From a virus: a stretch of 35,468 nt of DNA. Where the stretch lies: positions 1 through 35,468 of IMG/VR virus record IMGVR_UViG_3300006854_000037, one strand, 5' to 3'. The first letter of the stretch is position 1; every line of letters begins with the position of its first letter. Below the pieces are notes generated by a model that was given only the letters and a program-made list of their open reading frames with translations, did no database searches and had not been told where the DNA came from. A program made the position numbers and the translations under genes. Below, piece after piece: positions 24,771 to 31,083 of the stretch.

Positions 24771-25183
24771 CTGAGCTCCTTCACGACGAACTCAATGGGA
24801 GCGTAACGTTCCGCAATGAGCTGGAGATACTGCTGCGCCCACTTCAGCTCATTGAGCGTGCTGTAGAAGCAGACAGCGCGGATGACGGCAGCTTCTTGGC
24901 TCGTGAGTTCCAGGTCATTGGCCTGCAGGAAGCGTTCCACGTCGTTGGCGTGATCCACCGGGGTGCCGTTCTGCGAAGCTTTCCAGCGTTCTTCCATCAA
25001 CTTGTCGAGGAAGTGTCCCGCCTTCTCGACGTCCTGCAACCCGTTCTTCTTGGCGTGGCGGCAGATGTACTTGGTAATCTGACCCTCGAGGTACCCCAGG
25101 CCCACGTCTTCCACAAAGTCCCAGTGCTGATAGGCAGAGCGGTAGTGCGCCCCCCCGACCTGACGTTCATTTGCTGAGCTCAT
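24767..25183 (-). CDS. DUF3310 family protein, 138 aa
   Basis: The start at ATG 25183 is supported by AGAGGGA just upstream and by alignment: MSSANERQVGGAHYRS is the usual DUF3310 beginning. The body WDFVEDVGLGYLEGQITKYI followed by CRHAKKNGLQDVEKAGHFLD is diagnostic. DUF3310 proteins are common in phage nucleotide-metabolism regions and are sometimes labelled nucleotide kinase, without firm evidence. The gene overlaps the HD nucleotidase by 17 bases upstream and the deacetylase-fold gene by 4 bases downstream. A role in handling nucleotides for the modified DNA is inference from position. Confidence 0.85.
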   Translation of the reverse strand: MSSANERQVGGAHYRSAYQHWDFVEDVGLGYLEGQITKYICRHAKKNGLQDVEKAGHFLDKLMEERWKASQNGTPVDHANDVERFLQANDLELTSQEAAVIRAVCFYSTLNELKWAQQYLQLIAERYAPIEFVVKELR

Positions 25184-25748
25184 CGAATTCCCTCTTGAGG
25201 TGGTTGAACAAAGTGAGCGCTCGGGTGCGCAGCCCACCGACGTCGGTCGCCTTAATGAGACGCTCGATGTACTCCAGGTAAGTGCGCGCGCAGCCGTTGT
25301 ACTCCCGGCTGAGGACCATTCGGTTGCCGAGGAGCGCCTCTCGCAGGCAGTAGAAGCCTCCTTCCAGCGAGTCCGCTAGCTTCAGGGTCGCAGCTTCCTC
25401 CTCCGTCAGTGGGTGCGCGCCGAGGTCGAAGTGATGCGCCACGAGGTGCGCACGCTCCGCCTCGTCGAGCATGGAGTTGAGCCGCAACGCGAGCTTGGTA
25501 GGAGCGGGAACGTCTCCCGTTCTGCGCTCCCCGGCGTCGTGCGCCAACGCCTGGATCAGCAACGCCGCAGTGGGGGCGCCTCCGGTCAGGATGTAGCAGA
25601 ACCACGCTACGTTGAAGGAGTGCTGACCCACGTCCTGCGTGCGCAGCATGACCTCCGTGTGGTAGCGCTGGGTCTGGCCGAACTGCGTAGCGGCGACCGC
25701 CTGCTTTATCAGGCGTTCCATCGCTACGGCGGTGTTGACGATGCTCAC
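25167..25748 (-). CDS. HD-domain 5'-deoxynucleotidase-like phosphohydrolase (YfbR-like), 193 aa
   Basis: The GTG at 25748 overlaps the stop of the TS-family gene (GTGA); an upstream extension of the frame lies inside that gene. The HD motif set is present: GQHSFNVAWF (first His), ALAHDAGERRTGDVPAPTK (HD pair with the GDVP element typical of YfbR-type dNMP phosphatases) and KLADSLEGGFYC (last Asp). The family dephosphorylates 5'-dNMPs. Next to a TS-family enzyme it could remove dTMP or other monophosphates so that 5-hmdUMP is favoured. That role is inference. Confidence 0.8.
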   Translation of the reverse strand: MSIVNTAVAMERLIKQAVAATQFGQTQRYHTEVMLRTQDVGQHSFNVAWFCYILTGGAPTAALLIQALAHDAGERRTGDVPAPTKLALRLNSMLDEAERAHLVAHHFDLGAHPLTEEEAATLKLADSLEGGFYCLREALLGNRMVLSREYNGCARTYLEYIERLIKATDVGGLRTRALTLFNHLKREFDELSK

Positions 25749-26791
25749 GCTGTACCCCCTACGCCGCCCGCAACCTTCAGGGCACGCTTCTCGGCGATGC
25801 GCAAGAGCCAGTCGTGACCGGCACTCAGCCAATCCCAGTTGTGCGCGCCGCGGTTGGACAGGCGCAGGATAGCGTGGCTCAGGTCACCCGCTTTGTACTG
25901 CTTGTACGCCTTGTCCATCTCGTGCGCGATGGCGCAGAACTCAGTGCTGTAAAGATGTTCCTCTCCGTCCAACACGCGGAGCACTTCCTCGTAGAACTTG
26001 GAGTCCGCAGCTCCCAGCGGGGTGGGACGCACCTTGCGTGCGGAGGTGAGTCGGTAACGATCATCGAGGAGTAGCTCAGAAGTGTTGAACAGCTTCACCA
26101 CGTCTTCGCGCTCGATGTAGGCGTGGAAGTTGTTCGCCATCTGGTAGTACGCGCCCCCCTTCACGCCCACCAGGTCCGCCACGTATTCCTGCAACACGCT
26201 GAAGTGCACAGCGTTCGCGCCGTAGGCGCCCCAGATGATGTCGTTACTGCGGTTGCACACCGTCATGTCCAACGCGCCCGCGTTGACGCGGAAGTACACG
26301 TGGGTGTTGCAGGGGACATCCTTCCCGCCCGCGATGGCGCGCTTCAGGTCGCCTTCGTAGCCCTCGACTTCATCCATGGCGTCCCACATGCTCAGCACGC
26401 AGCGCCGACTGGCGGGGTTGCGCTTGAGTTCATTGATGATTTCCCGCAACTGGTCGTAGCCGAAGTGCTCACGCCAACGGTAGCCGTAGGCGCCGTTGAG
26501 CGTCTCGGTGTCGTCGCTGTACAGCATCATCGGGGCATAGGTGTGGGGGTAGGCCACGTCATTGCGCCCGGCGAGCATCCACAGGCTCTCGAGCACGTGG
26601 AAAAACGGGTTTGCGTTGCGTTGTGCGCTGAACAGCACGCGCTCCTGCGGGCGCAGGTACTGGGTGGTCACGGGTACGGGGGCGACGAGCACCGCCCCGT
26701 TGCGGGAGTCCTCCCGTAGGCCGTGGCGCTTCAGATACTCGACCCCTGTGTAGAGGGCGTCGTTGACATTGGTGGCGTGGATGACGTGCAT
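25745..26791 (-). CDS. Thymidylate-synthase-family enzyme, likely dUMP hydroxymethylase, 348 aa
   Basis: The ATG overlaps the previous stop (TAATG) with GGAG upstream. TS landmarks are visible: ESLWMLAG (E68), AYGYRWREHF, NPASRRCVLSMWD (paired Arg), DVPCNTHVYF (nucleophile C161), CNRSNDIIWGAYGANAVHFS (N193) and NNFHAYIE. The retained Asn at the position that is Asp in dCMP hydroxymethylases argues for a uracil substrate. The sequence departs from cellular ThyA in several blocks. Sitting in one operon with 5-hmdU kinase-type genes, it most likely makes 5-hydroxymethyl-dUMP rather than dTMP. Sequence alone cannot exclude ordinary thymidylate synthase. Confidence 0.8.
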   Translation of the reverse strand: MHVIHATNVNDALYTGVEYLKRHGLREDSRNGAVLVAPVPVTTQYLRPQERVLFSAQRNANPFFHVLESLWMLAGRNDVAYPHTYAPMMLYSDDTETLNGAYGYRWREHFGYDQLREIINELKRNPASRRCVLSMWDAMDEVEGYEGDLKRAIAGGKDVPCNTHVYFRVNAGALDMTVCNRSNDIIWGAYGANAVHFSVLQEYVADLVGVKGGAYYQMANNFHAYIEREDVVKLFNTSELLLDDRYRLTSARKVRPTPLGAADSKFYEEVLRVLDGEEHLYSTEFCAIAHEMDKAYKQYKAGDLSHAILRLSNRGAHNWDWLSAGHDWLLRIAEKRALKVAGGVGGTA

Positions 26792-27660
26792 TAATGCTCC
26801 GGTGGGGGTGAGTAGCGTGAACGGGGTTTACCTTGACCTAGACGTACGCGTTCGTATTTGTCAAACTCACACAGGCAATTCTGCAGGTTTTGCCCATCGA
26901 GAAACGGCATACGGGTACGGCGGACTTCAGGCTCAATGATTGTATACAAGGCGTTGAATTCCCGAAACCAAGAATTGTGCTGCGTCCAGGATGACGTAGG
27001 CGCACGCCCGCGCACCCGGTTGAGCCCGCGTAGGCTGCCCGGCCCCGGAGTAGCCCAGGTGTCCAGGTCGGCGGCCATTTGCAGCGGAAAGGTGAAGTGC
27101 TTAGCGTCCGCCACCACCTGCCCCGCCATGAAATCGCCCATGTCTCGGTACAGCTTGAGCCGGGCGTGAAAGGCGGCTAGGGTGTCGCCCTTGCGAGGGC
27201 GGATATGCTCACGGTCCTTCCACATCGGCGTCAGGACGTACTCCGCCAAGTAAGCAGCCTTGGTGCCGCCGATTACGGCGTCCGCTCTCACCATGTACGC
27301 TCCCGTGAAGACTTTGTCCCCCGCAGCGCGGCGGGCGTCTAGCGCATCAACAAACCACTTGGGGTGCCACTTACCAGACACGCCAGGGGGAGCGCCTATC
27401 TCTTCCAGCGACGGCCACCAGTTGATCAATCGCGCCACTACGCACGCAAACCACAGGTCCGGCGCGTCGCGGTTGGGCTTCAGCCAGTTGTCGTGAATGA
27501 GCACCGTCTGCTTGTCTAGCTCGCGGTAGACGTTACAAAAGCGGTACGCCTTCAGTATGGGGTCGTCAGTCCACGGCCAAGGCATGCCGCGCTTGCGCGT
27601 CTCGTATACGGCGTGCCGCGCCTGCATGAAGCGGAACAGGGCGCGTTCCCCGTCTGTCAT
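26791..27660 (-). CDS. 5-hmdU DNA kinase helical-domain protein (hypermodification enzyme), 289 aa
   Basis: The start at ATG 27660 follows GGAGG and overlaps the previous stop (ATGA). Conserved blocks are ALFRFMQARHAVYETR, PWTDDPILKAYRFCNVYREL (residues 30-48), MGDFMAGQVVADAK, ATPGPGSLRGLNRVRGR and LQNCLCEFDKYERVRLGQGK (near 259-278). I recognise these as the helical domain that Pfam calls HMUDK_hel, associated with 5-hmdU DNA kinases and base hypermodification. It is related to the DNA-glycosylase-like alpha-glutamyl/putrescinyl-thymine pyrophosphorylase group. Here it is a separate gene next to the P-loop kinase. It probably recognises DNA or takes part in the transfer step. Family recall is from memory. 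Confidence 0.7.
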   Translation of the reverse strand: MTDGERALFRFMQARHAVYETRKRGMPWPWTDDPILKAYRFCNVYRELDKQTVLIHDNWLKPNRDAPDLWFACVVARLINWWPSLEEIGAPPGVSGKWHPKWFVDALDARRAAGDKVFTGAYMVRADAVIGGTKAAYLAEYVLTPMWKDREHIRPRKGDTLAAFHARLKLYRDMGDFMAGQVVADAKHFTFPLQMAADLDTWATPGPGSLRGLNRVRGRAPTSSWTQHNSWFREFNALYTIIEPEVRRTRMPFLDGQNLQNCLCEFDKYERVRLGQGKPRSRYSPPPEH

Positions 27661-27842
27661 AGCGCATCCTCCCACGCCCACCCAAAGCACCAACGCATCA
27701 TGAAGCGATGCGCCCACGCGGGCTTGCGCGTCATTGCGATCTTGAAGTTGCCGCCGATGCAGTAGTAGCCTATGTAAGCCGGCATCACTGCGAACGTGTA
27801 GTAGTTAAGAGGGAGCGCATCAATGCGGTCATCCTTGTTCAC
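27657..27842 (-). CDS. Small hypothetical protein, 61 aa
   Basis: The GTG start at 27842 overlaps the kinase stop (GTGA) with AAGGAG upstream, and the stop overlaps the next ATG. The sequence is rich in aromatic residues (YYTFAVMPAYIGYYCIGGNF, then RFMMRWCFGWAWEDAL). It is not clearly a membrane span and has no metal motif beyond two separated Cys. Its placement between the kinase and the helical-domain gene suggests an accessory subunit. I do not recognise a family. Confidence 0.6.
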   Translation of the reverse strand: MNKDDRIDALPLNYYTFAVMPAYIGYYCIGGNFKIAMTRKPAWAHRFMMRWCFGWAWEDAL

Positions 27843-28435
27843 GCCGGCTCCTTACTCAACCGCACCCCGAACAGCTTCAGCACGTCGGTCACCGCGTGGG
27901 TGTGGCGGATGTCCACAATGCGCACCTGGCTGCCCAGCCGACGCATCTGGTCCTTGGTCCGCGCCACGTTCTCGAACTTCACGGTGGTGTTGTGTGGGTT
28001 CAAGGGCTCGAAGTTTCCTTTAGCCGCCCGGCGTTGCTTGATGCGCTCGAGGCACAGCTCAAGGGGCGTGTCCAGGAAGGCGAAGACGGCGTTGGGTGCG
28101 TAGTGGCTCATCAACTGACCCACAGAGCCGTAGCTGGAGCTCACCAACGCGCCTTCTAGCAGAACGTGTTCGTAGTGCTTGGCGTAGTCCGCGATGCGGT
28201 CAAGTATGAGTGAGTACGGCTGGATGCCGTCCGCTCCGCCGCACTGCGTGTGATAAGAGCCTATGATGGCTAGACGTTGCTTGGGCGCTACTTGCAACAA
28301 ATACCCTTCAACACGCCCTTTCTTGTCCGGATTGATGGGCTGCCACTTGTCTTTGTGGTCGTACAAACCCAGGATGCGTTGCACGATCGTGCTCTTCCCG
28401 CTCCCGTGAGTTCCGCGAATGCTGACGATGGTCAT
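27839..28435 (-). CDS. P-loop kinase, 5-hmdU DNA kinase type, 198 aa
   Basis: The ATG at 28435 overlaps the previous stop (ATGA) with AAGGCG upstream. Walker A is GTHGSGKST (residues 8-16). LLEGALVSSSYGSVGQL follows a hydrophobic strand (Walker B-like region), and RIKQRRAAKGN provides the Arg-rich lid. The chain is about the size of deoxynucleoside-kinase-fold enzymes, and the pattern matches the P-loop proteins shown to phosphorylate 5-hydroxymethyl-dU within DNA in phages such as M6 and ViI. It would create the phosphorylated intermediate to which an amino acid is attached. A free-nucleotide kinase is the alternative, but the context favours DNA. Confidence 0.75.
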   Translation of the reverse strand: MTIVSIRGTHGSGKSTIVQRILGLYDHKDKWQPINPDKKGRVEGYLLQVAPKQRLAIIGSYHTQCGGADGIQPYSLILDRIADYAKHYEHVLLEGALVSSSYGSVGQLMSHYAPNAVFAFLDTPLELCLERIKQRRAAKGNFEPLNPHNTTVKFENVARTKDQMRRLGSQVRIVDIRHTHAVTDVLKLFGVRLSKEPA

Positions 28436-28845
28436 TCTTCGCCTTTCATGTACGCACCCCACTTAGCGTTGAACTCAGCGGCGGGGAGCCGGGCCTTGTC
28501 CTTCAGGAAGCGCCGGAACTTCCTGAGCTCGGACTTGTCATTGTCCGTCAGAGTAGACTTAGCCAGCAGGGTCTCCAGCTTAGCTGCGTTGGGCTGCATC
28601 GTGGGCGGGCGCTTCATCAACTCCCTGGTCAACGGCCCAAATGCAGCTCGGTTGCGTGCTGCGCAGAACGGGCAGCTGCCGTCCGCGTTCATGTTACCCG
28701 GCGCGGCGCCGCAACCGGCGCAGTAACCGGGGCGGGAGCTGTCGTAGTGTCCCATGGCGTTCATCTCCAGTTGAAGTAGCGTTGAGAACTTAGGCGTGCC
28801 GGCTACGTCTCCGGCGAGCCAGGCGGACATACCGCGGCGGGTCAC
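28432..28845 (-). CDS. Small zinc-ribbon protein, 137 aa
   Basis: The GTG at 28845 overlaps the flavoenzyme stop (GTGA) with GGAGGGG upstream; an ATG at residue 6 is an alternative. CAGC and CPFC, separated by about 14 residues (in a PGYCAGCGAAPGNMNADG context), form a probable four-Cys zinc ribbon. The C-terminal half is helical and basic (KSELRKFRRFLKDKARLP). A DNA- or protein-binding accessory of the modification enzymes is plausible. No family is recognised. Confidence 0.6.
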   Translation of the reverse strand: MTRRGMSAWLAGDVAGTPKFSTLLQLEMNAMGHYDSSRPGYCAGCGAAPGNMNADGSCPFCAARNRAAFGPLTRELMKRPPTMQPNAAKLETLLAKSTLTDNDKSELRKFRRFLKDKARLPAAEFNAKWGAYMKGEE

Positions 28846-29666
28846 AATCGCCCCTCCTCGACAAAACGCAGCGCCTGCGCCGCGGCGAGCAGCGTGCCGT
28901 TCTTGGCCCCGCCGGTGGATACGAACGTGCGCGGGCTGATGCGCTTGAAGAACCCCGCCTTGTGTTCCTCCACGTAGGGGCGGATGCCCTCCGTTACCTT
29001 GACGCCTTGTAGCTGGCGCAACTCCGATAGCTTCGTGATGCGCTGGACGGTGGCCGCAATGCGATTGTCTCGCTCGGCTTCCCAGGTCTTCCTGATCAGC
29101 GCGGTGCCGTCACCACCCCATGCTTCGGTCTTGTTGAGTTGAAACAGCACAGATTGACGGTATGGCGCGTAAACGCTGATTTTGGCCTGTACCCCCGTGG
29201 CCTTGAAACGCATTGATGCGCCGTACAAACCCCTGATTGGAGGCATTTCAACCAGCCGCCCACACCATACCCCAGCGGCTACCAGGACGGTCCCGCGGAG
29301 CGTGCGTCCGTCGTTCAGAGCCACAGCGCCGTCCTTGACGCTCGTAACGTCCGCCGTCACATCCGCCTTCACGCGCACGCGGTCAGGGTCCACGCGCTGA
29401 GCCTTGAAGGGGGCGCCCAGGGGGCCGGTGAACACCACGTCCTGCAGCCCGTACAGCTCGTCTAGCAGCCGCAGCCCGTGGTCCACGTCGGTCTTGTTGA
29501 GGCTCGTGAGCCAGCTGGGCGCGAGCACGCAGCCTGACGCCTTACTCGCCGCCATGGGCTCGTTGTTGCTCACCACGGTCACGTTGTGCCCGCGGGAGCG
29601 GCAGAGCGTGGCGGCGATAGAACCGAACAGACCATTGCCTACGATGATCACGTCCTTAGGTGTCAT
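28842..29666 (-). CDS. FAD-dependent DAO-type oxidoreductase / DNA-base lyase candidate, 274 aa
   Basis: The ATG at 29666 follows GGAGAAG and overlaps the previous stop (ATGA); the longer upstream frame is in other genes. The N-terminus DVIIVGNGLFGSIAATLCRS has the GxGxxG dinucleotide motif (G10, G12, G15), followed by SKASGCVLAPSWL. VLVAAGVWCGRLVEMP is the usual second FAD motif, and TGGAKNGTLLAAAQAL closes the fold. The arrangement is that of the DAO/glycine-oxidase (ThiO) family, but at 274 aa it is shorter than the usual 370 or so. In thymidine hypermodification, a flavin-dependent lyase cleaves a glycyl-type adduct to leave an aminomethyl group. This is the natural candidate for that step. 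Confidence 0.75.
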   Translation of the reverse strand: MTPKDVIIVGNGLFGSIAATLCRSRGHNVTVVSNNEPMAASKASGCVLAPSWLTSLNKTDVDHGLRLLDELYGLQDVVFTGPLGAPFKAQRVDPDRVRVKADVTADVTSVKDGAVALNDGRTLRGTVLVAAGVWCGRLVEMPPIRGLYGASMRFKATGVQAKISVYAPYRQSVLFQLNKTEAWGGDGTALIRKTWEAERDNRIAATVQRITKLSELRQLQGVKVTEGIRPYVEEHKAGFFKRISPRTFVSTGGAKNGTLLAAAQALRFVEEGRL

Positions 29667-29791
29667 TTCTTCTCCATGCAAATGCAACCGTCGCGGGTGC
29701 CGACTTTGTCCGTGACGAGATAAGCGGCTCCCATGAGCAGCGCCCCTAGCATGACGCCGCATACGAGTGCGAAGGCTTTCTTGAGGCTCAT
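29663..29791 (-). CDS. Small single-span membrane protein, 42 aa
   Basis: The ATG at 29791 overlaps the previous stop (ATGA) with GGGAGAAG upstream. The protein has a basic start (MSLKK), a hydrophobic helix of about 20 residues (AFALVCGVMLGALLMGAAYL) and a short tail with two Cys. It could be a signal-anchored inner-membrane peptide. Its presence between modification genes is unexplained. It is translated in the same coupled series. Confidence 0.6.
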   Translation of the reverse strand: MSLKKAFALVCGVMLGALLMGAAYLVTDKVGTRDGCICMEKK

Positions 29792-30006
29792 GGCTTCTCC
29801 CACCCGATGATGGTCTTGCACCCTTGGCAGATGACGGCGCAGTAGGGGAGCCGCAACCAGCGGCGCCACGTAGATTGAACCTGCCCCCGCATGAACAAGT
29901 CTCGCGGGGTGAGCTCGCGTCCACCGAATGGGTCACACTGATCACAACTCAGCCCTGTGGGAGGGGCTTTGTCTTTCAGCAACGTATATTCAATTGGCAT
30001 GGTCAT
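29788..30006 (-). CDS. Small zinc-ribbon-like protein, 72 aa
   Basis: The start is probably ATG 30006 (or ATG 30000), both inside the end of the upstream GNAT gene and without a clear ribosome site, so translation may depend on re-initiation. The protein has CDQC near the N-terminus and CQGCKTIIGW near the C-terminus, a likely four-Cys zinc ribbon with the two halves separated by about 45 residues, and a basic middle (RGQVQSTWRRWLRLPY). The function is unknown. The gene ends in the ATGA overlap with the 42-aa gene. Confidence 0.55.
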   Translation of the reverse strand: MTMPIEYTLLKDKAPPTGLSCDQCDPFGGRELTPRDLFMRGQVQSTWRRWLRLPYCAVICQGCKTIIGWEKP

Positions 30007-30562
30007 AGCGGAGGCCGCGTCGAATAAGGGAGTCAATGCTAGCCTGAGTAAGGGGTTTCGGGCTAGGGGCCTGGGGCGGAACTGCACCAGGAGGGTAGAT
30101 GTGCTCATGACCGGGTAGCGGCGAGTAGACAAACACCTCCCCTGTGGGCACTTGCCCCCAGCACCTATGCCCTAGCGCCTTGTGCAACCCCAACCCGGCG
30201 CTGGAGCCTGCTAGGCTCTTCACGTGGCGGCAGCCAGCGCGCACCGCTTCCTTTTCCATCTCGGCGTACAGCCGGTAAGCGTAGCCTTTGCGGCGGAACT
30301 CTGGTAGTGTGTAAGCTGCGTACCAATTTACGCACGGCAGCCAGACGTTGGTTTTCTTCTTCCCGAGCTTCGAAGCGTGAATGCTCAACGGTACGTCGTG
30401 GCTGTCAACGTAAGCCCAGACACGCGCGCCCCAGAAGACGTAGAGCCCCAGCTCTTGCAGGACGGGGTGACGCTCCGCGCCCGCCTCACGCATCCTCTTC
30501 ACTTGCAAGTTGACGAGCCGTTGGTCCTCCGGCACGCCCTTAGTGAGTTCGATGATCTTCAT
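29990..30562 (-). CDS. GNAT acetyltransferase, candidate base-amine acetyltransferase, 190 aa
   Basis: The ATG at 30562 overlaps the HNH gene stop (ATGA) with AAAGG upstream. The GNAT acetyl-CoA loop is RRKGYA (residues 90-95) after the strand VWLPCVNWYAAYTLPEFR, followed by the helix YRLYAEMEKEAVRAGC. A Pro-rich linker (about 160-175, GAVPPQAPSPKPLTQ) leads to a short basic helix. In the PaMx11-type pathway an acetyltransferase caps the aminomethyl group of modified dU. This gene, inside the same cassette as kinase, transferase and flavoenzyme, is the best candidate here. Resemblance to the Mu Mom branch of GNAT-like DNA modifiers is possible but not shown. Confidence 0.75.
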   Translation of the reverse strand: MKIIELTKGVPEDQRLVNLQVKRMREAGAERHPVLQELGLYVFWGARVWAYVDSHDVPLSIHASKLGKKKTNVWLPCVNWYAAYTLPEFRRKGYAYRLYAEMEKEAVRAGCRHVKSLAGSSAGLGLHKALGHRCWGQVPTGEVFVYSPLPGHEHIYPPGAVPPQAPSPKPLTQASIDSLIRRGLRYDHAN

Positions 30563-31083
30563 GCTTGGGCCTTTCTGCGGGCCCAAGCGGCGCGCATCTT
30601 AGCTTTGGTTTCTTCTGTGTGAAGCTTGCCAAACCTAGAGTGCTCAGGTCCGTGCTTACCCTTCATAGGGTTGGCTTCATTCATCCGTTTGCGCGCTGCG
30701 GCTCTGGTAGACTCAGGAATTACGTTTCCTTTGTTTGCAGCGCCTATCTTCTTGCGTGTTTCAGGGCTTAGCGGCCTGCCCGTCAACGCCTTGCTGATTG
30801 CCGAGCCCCGTTTGCGCATCTGCTCCGGTGTGATTACTTGGTTGATGTGTCTGCCTTTGGAGATAGCGTCTTGCTGGTTGTCCCTTGGCGTACCTAGAAA
30901 GTGGTGCGCATCCAAGATACAGGCAGCGTTGTCGCAGGTATGGCAGACGTACATTCCTTTAGTGGGCATCCCGTGCCTGCGCTCATACACGCGACGGTAA
31001 GCTTCGTCGGCCGGATGTTCTAGACATCCATTGCGCCAGGTAGCTTCGGCTTCGTAGTCAGACACGGACTTGTACGCCGGCAT
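30559..31083 (-). CDS. HNH homing endonuclease with NUMOD3 motifs, 174 aa
   Basis: The ATG at 31083 lies inside the last 26 bases of the transferase gene. Residues 38-66 (HGMPTKGMYVCHTCDNAACI, then HHFLGT) form an HNH nuclease core with Cys/His metal ligands. GRPLSPETRKKIGAANKG (102-119) and GKLHTEETKAKM (152-163) are NUMOD3 DNA-binding repeats typical of free-standing phage homing endonucleases. The gene, and the 3' part of the transferase gene next to it, are richer in A/T than the surroundings, a sign of recent entry. It could also cut competing phage DNA that lacks the modification, but this is speculation. Confidence 0.85.
   Translation of the reverse strand: MPAYKSVSDYEAEATWRNGCLEHPADEAYRRVYERRHGMPTKGMYVCHTCDNAACILDAHHFLGTPRDNQQDAISKGRHINQVITPEQMRKRGSAISKALTGRPLSPETRKKIGAANKGNVIPESTRAAARKRMNEANPMKGKHGPEHSRFGKLHTEETKAKMRAAWARRKAQA

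Noticed and set aside
23961-24806. 281-aa plus-strand frame opposite the deacetylase-fold gene
   Set aside because: The minus-strand frame contains every catalytic motif of the deacetylase family; the plus-strand frame is its mirror.
25745-26791. dCMP hydroxymethylase as the identity of the TS-family gene
   Set aside because: The Asn that selects uracil (N193 in GAYGANAVHFS) is retained; dCMP hydroxymethylases have Asp at this position.
29667-29945. N-terminal extension of the flavoenzyme to 367 aa
   Set aside because: The extension overlaps two other genes and is Arg/His/Ser-rich. The FAD motif begins directly after ATG 29666, which has a good ribosome site.
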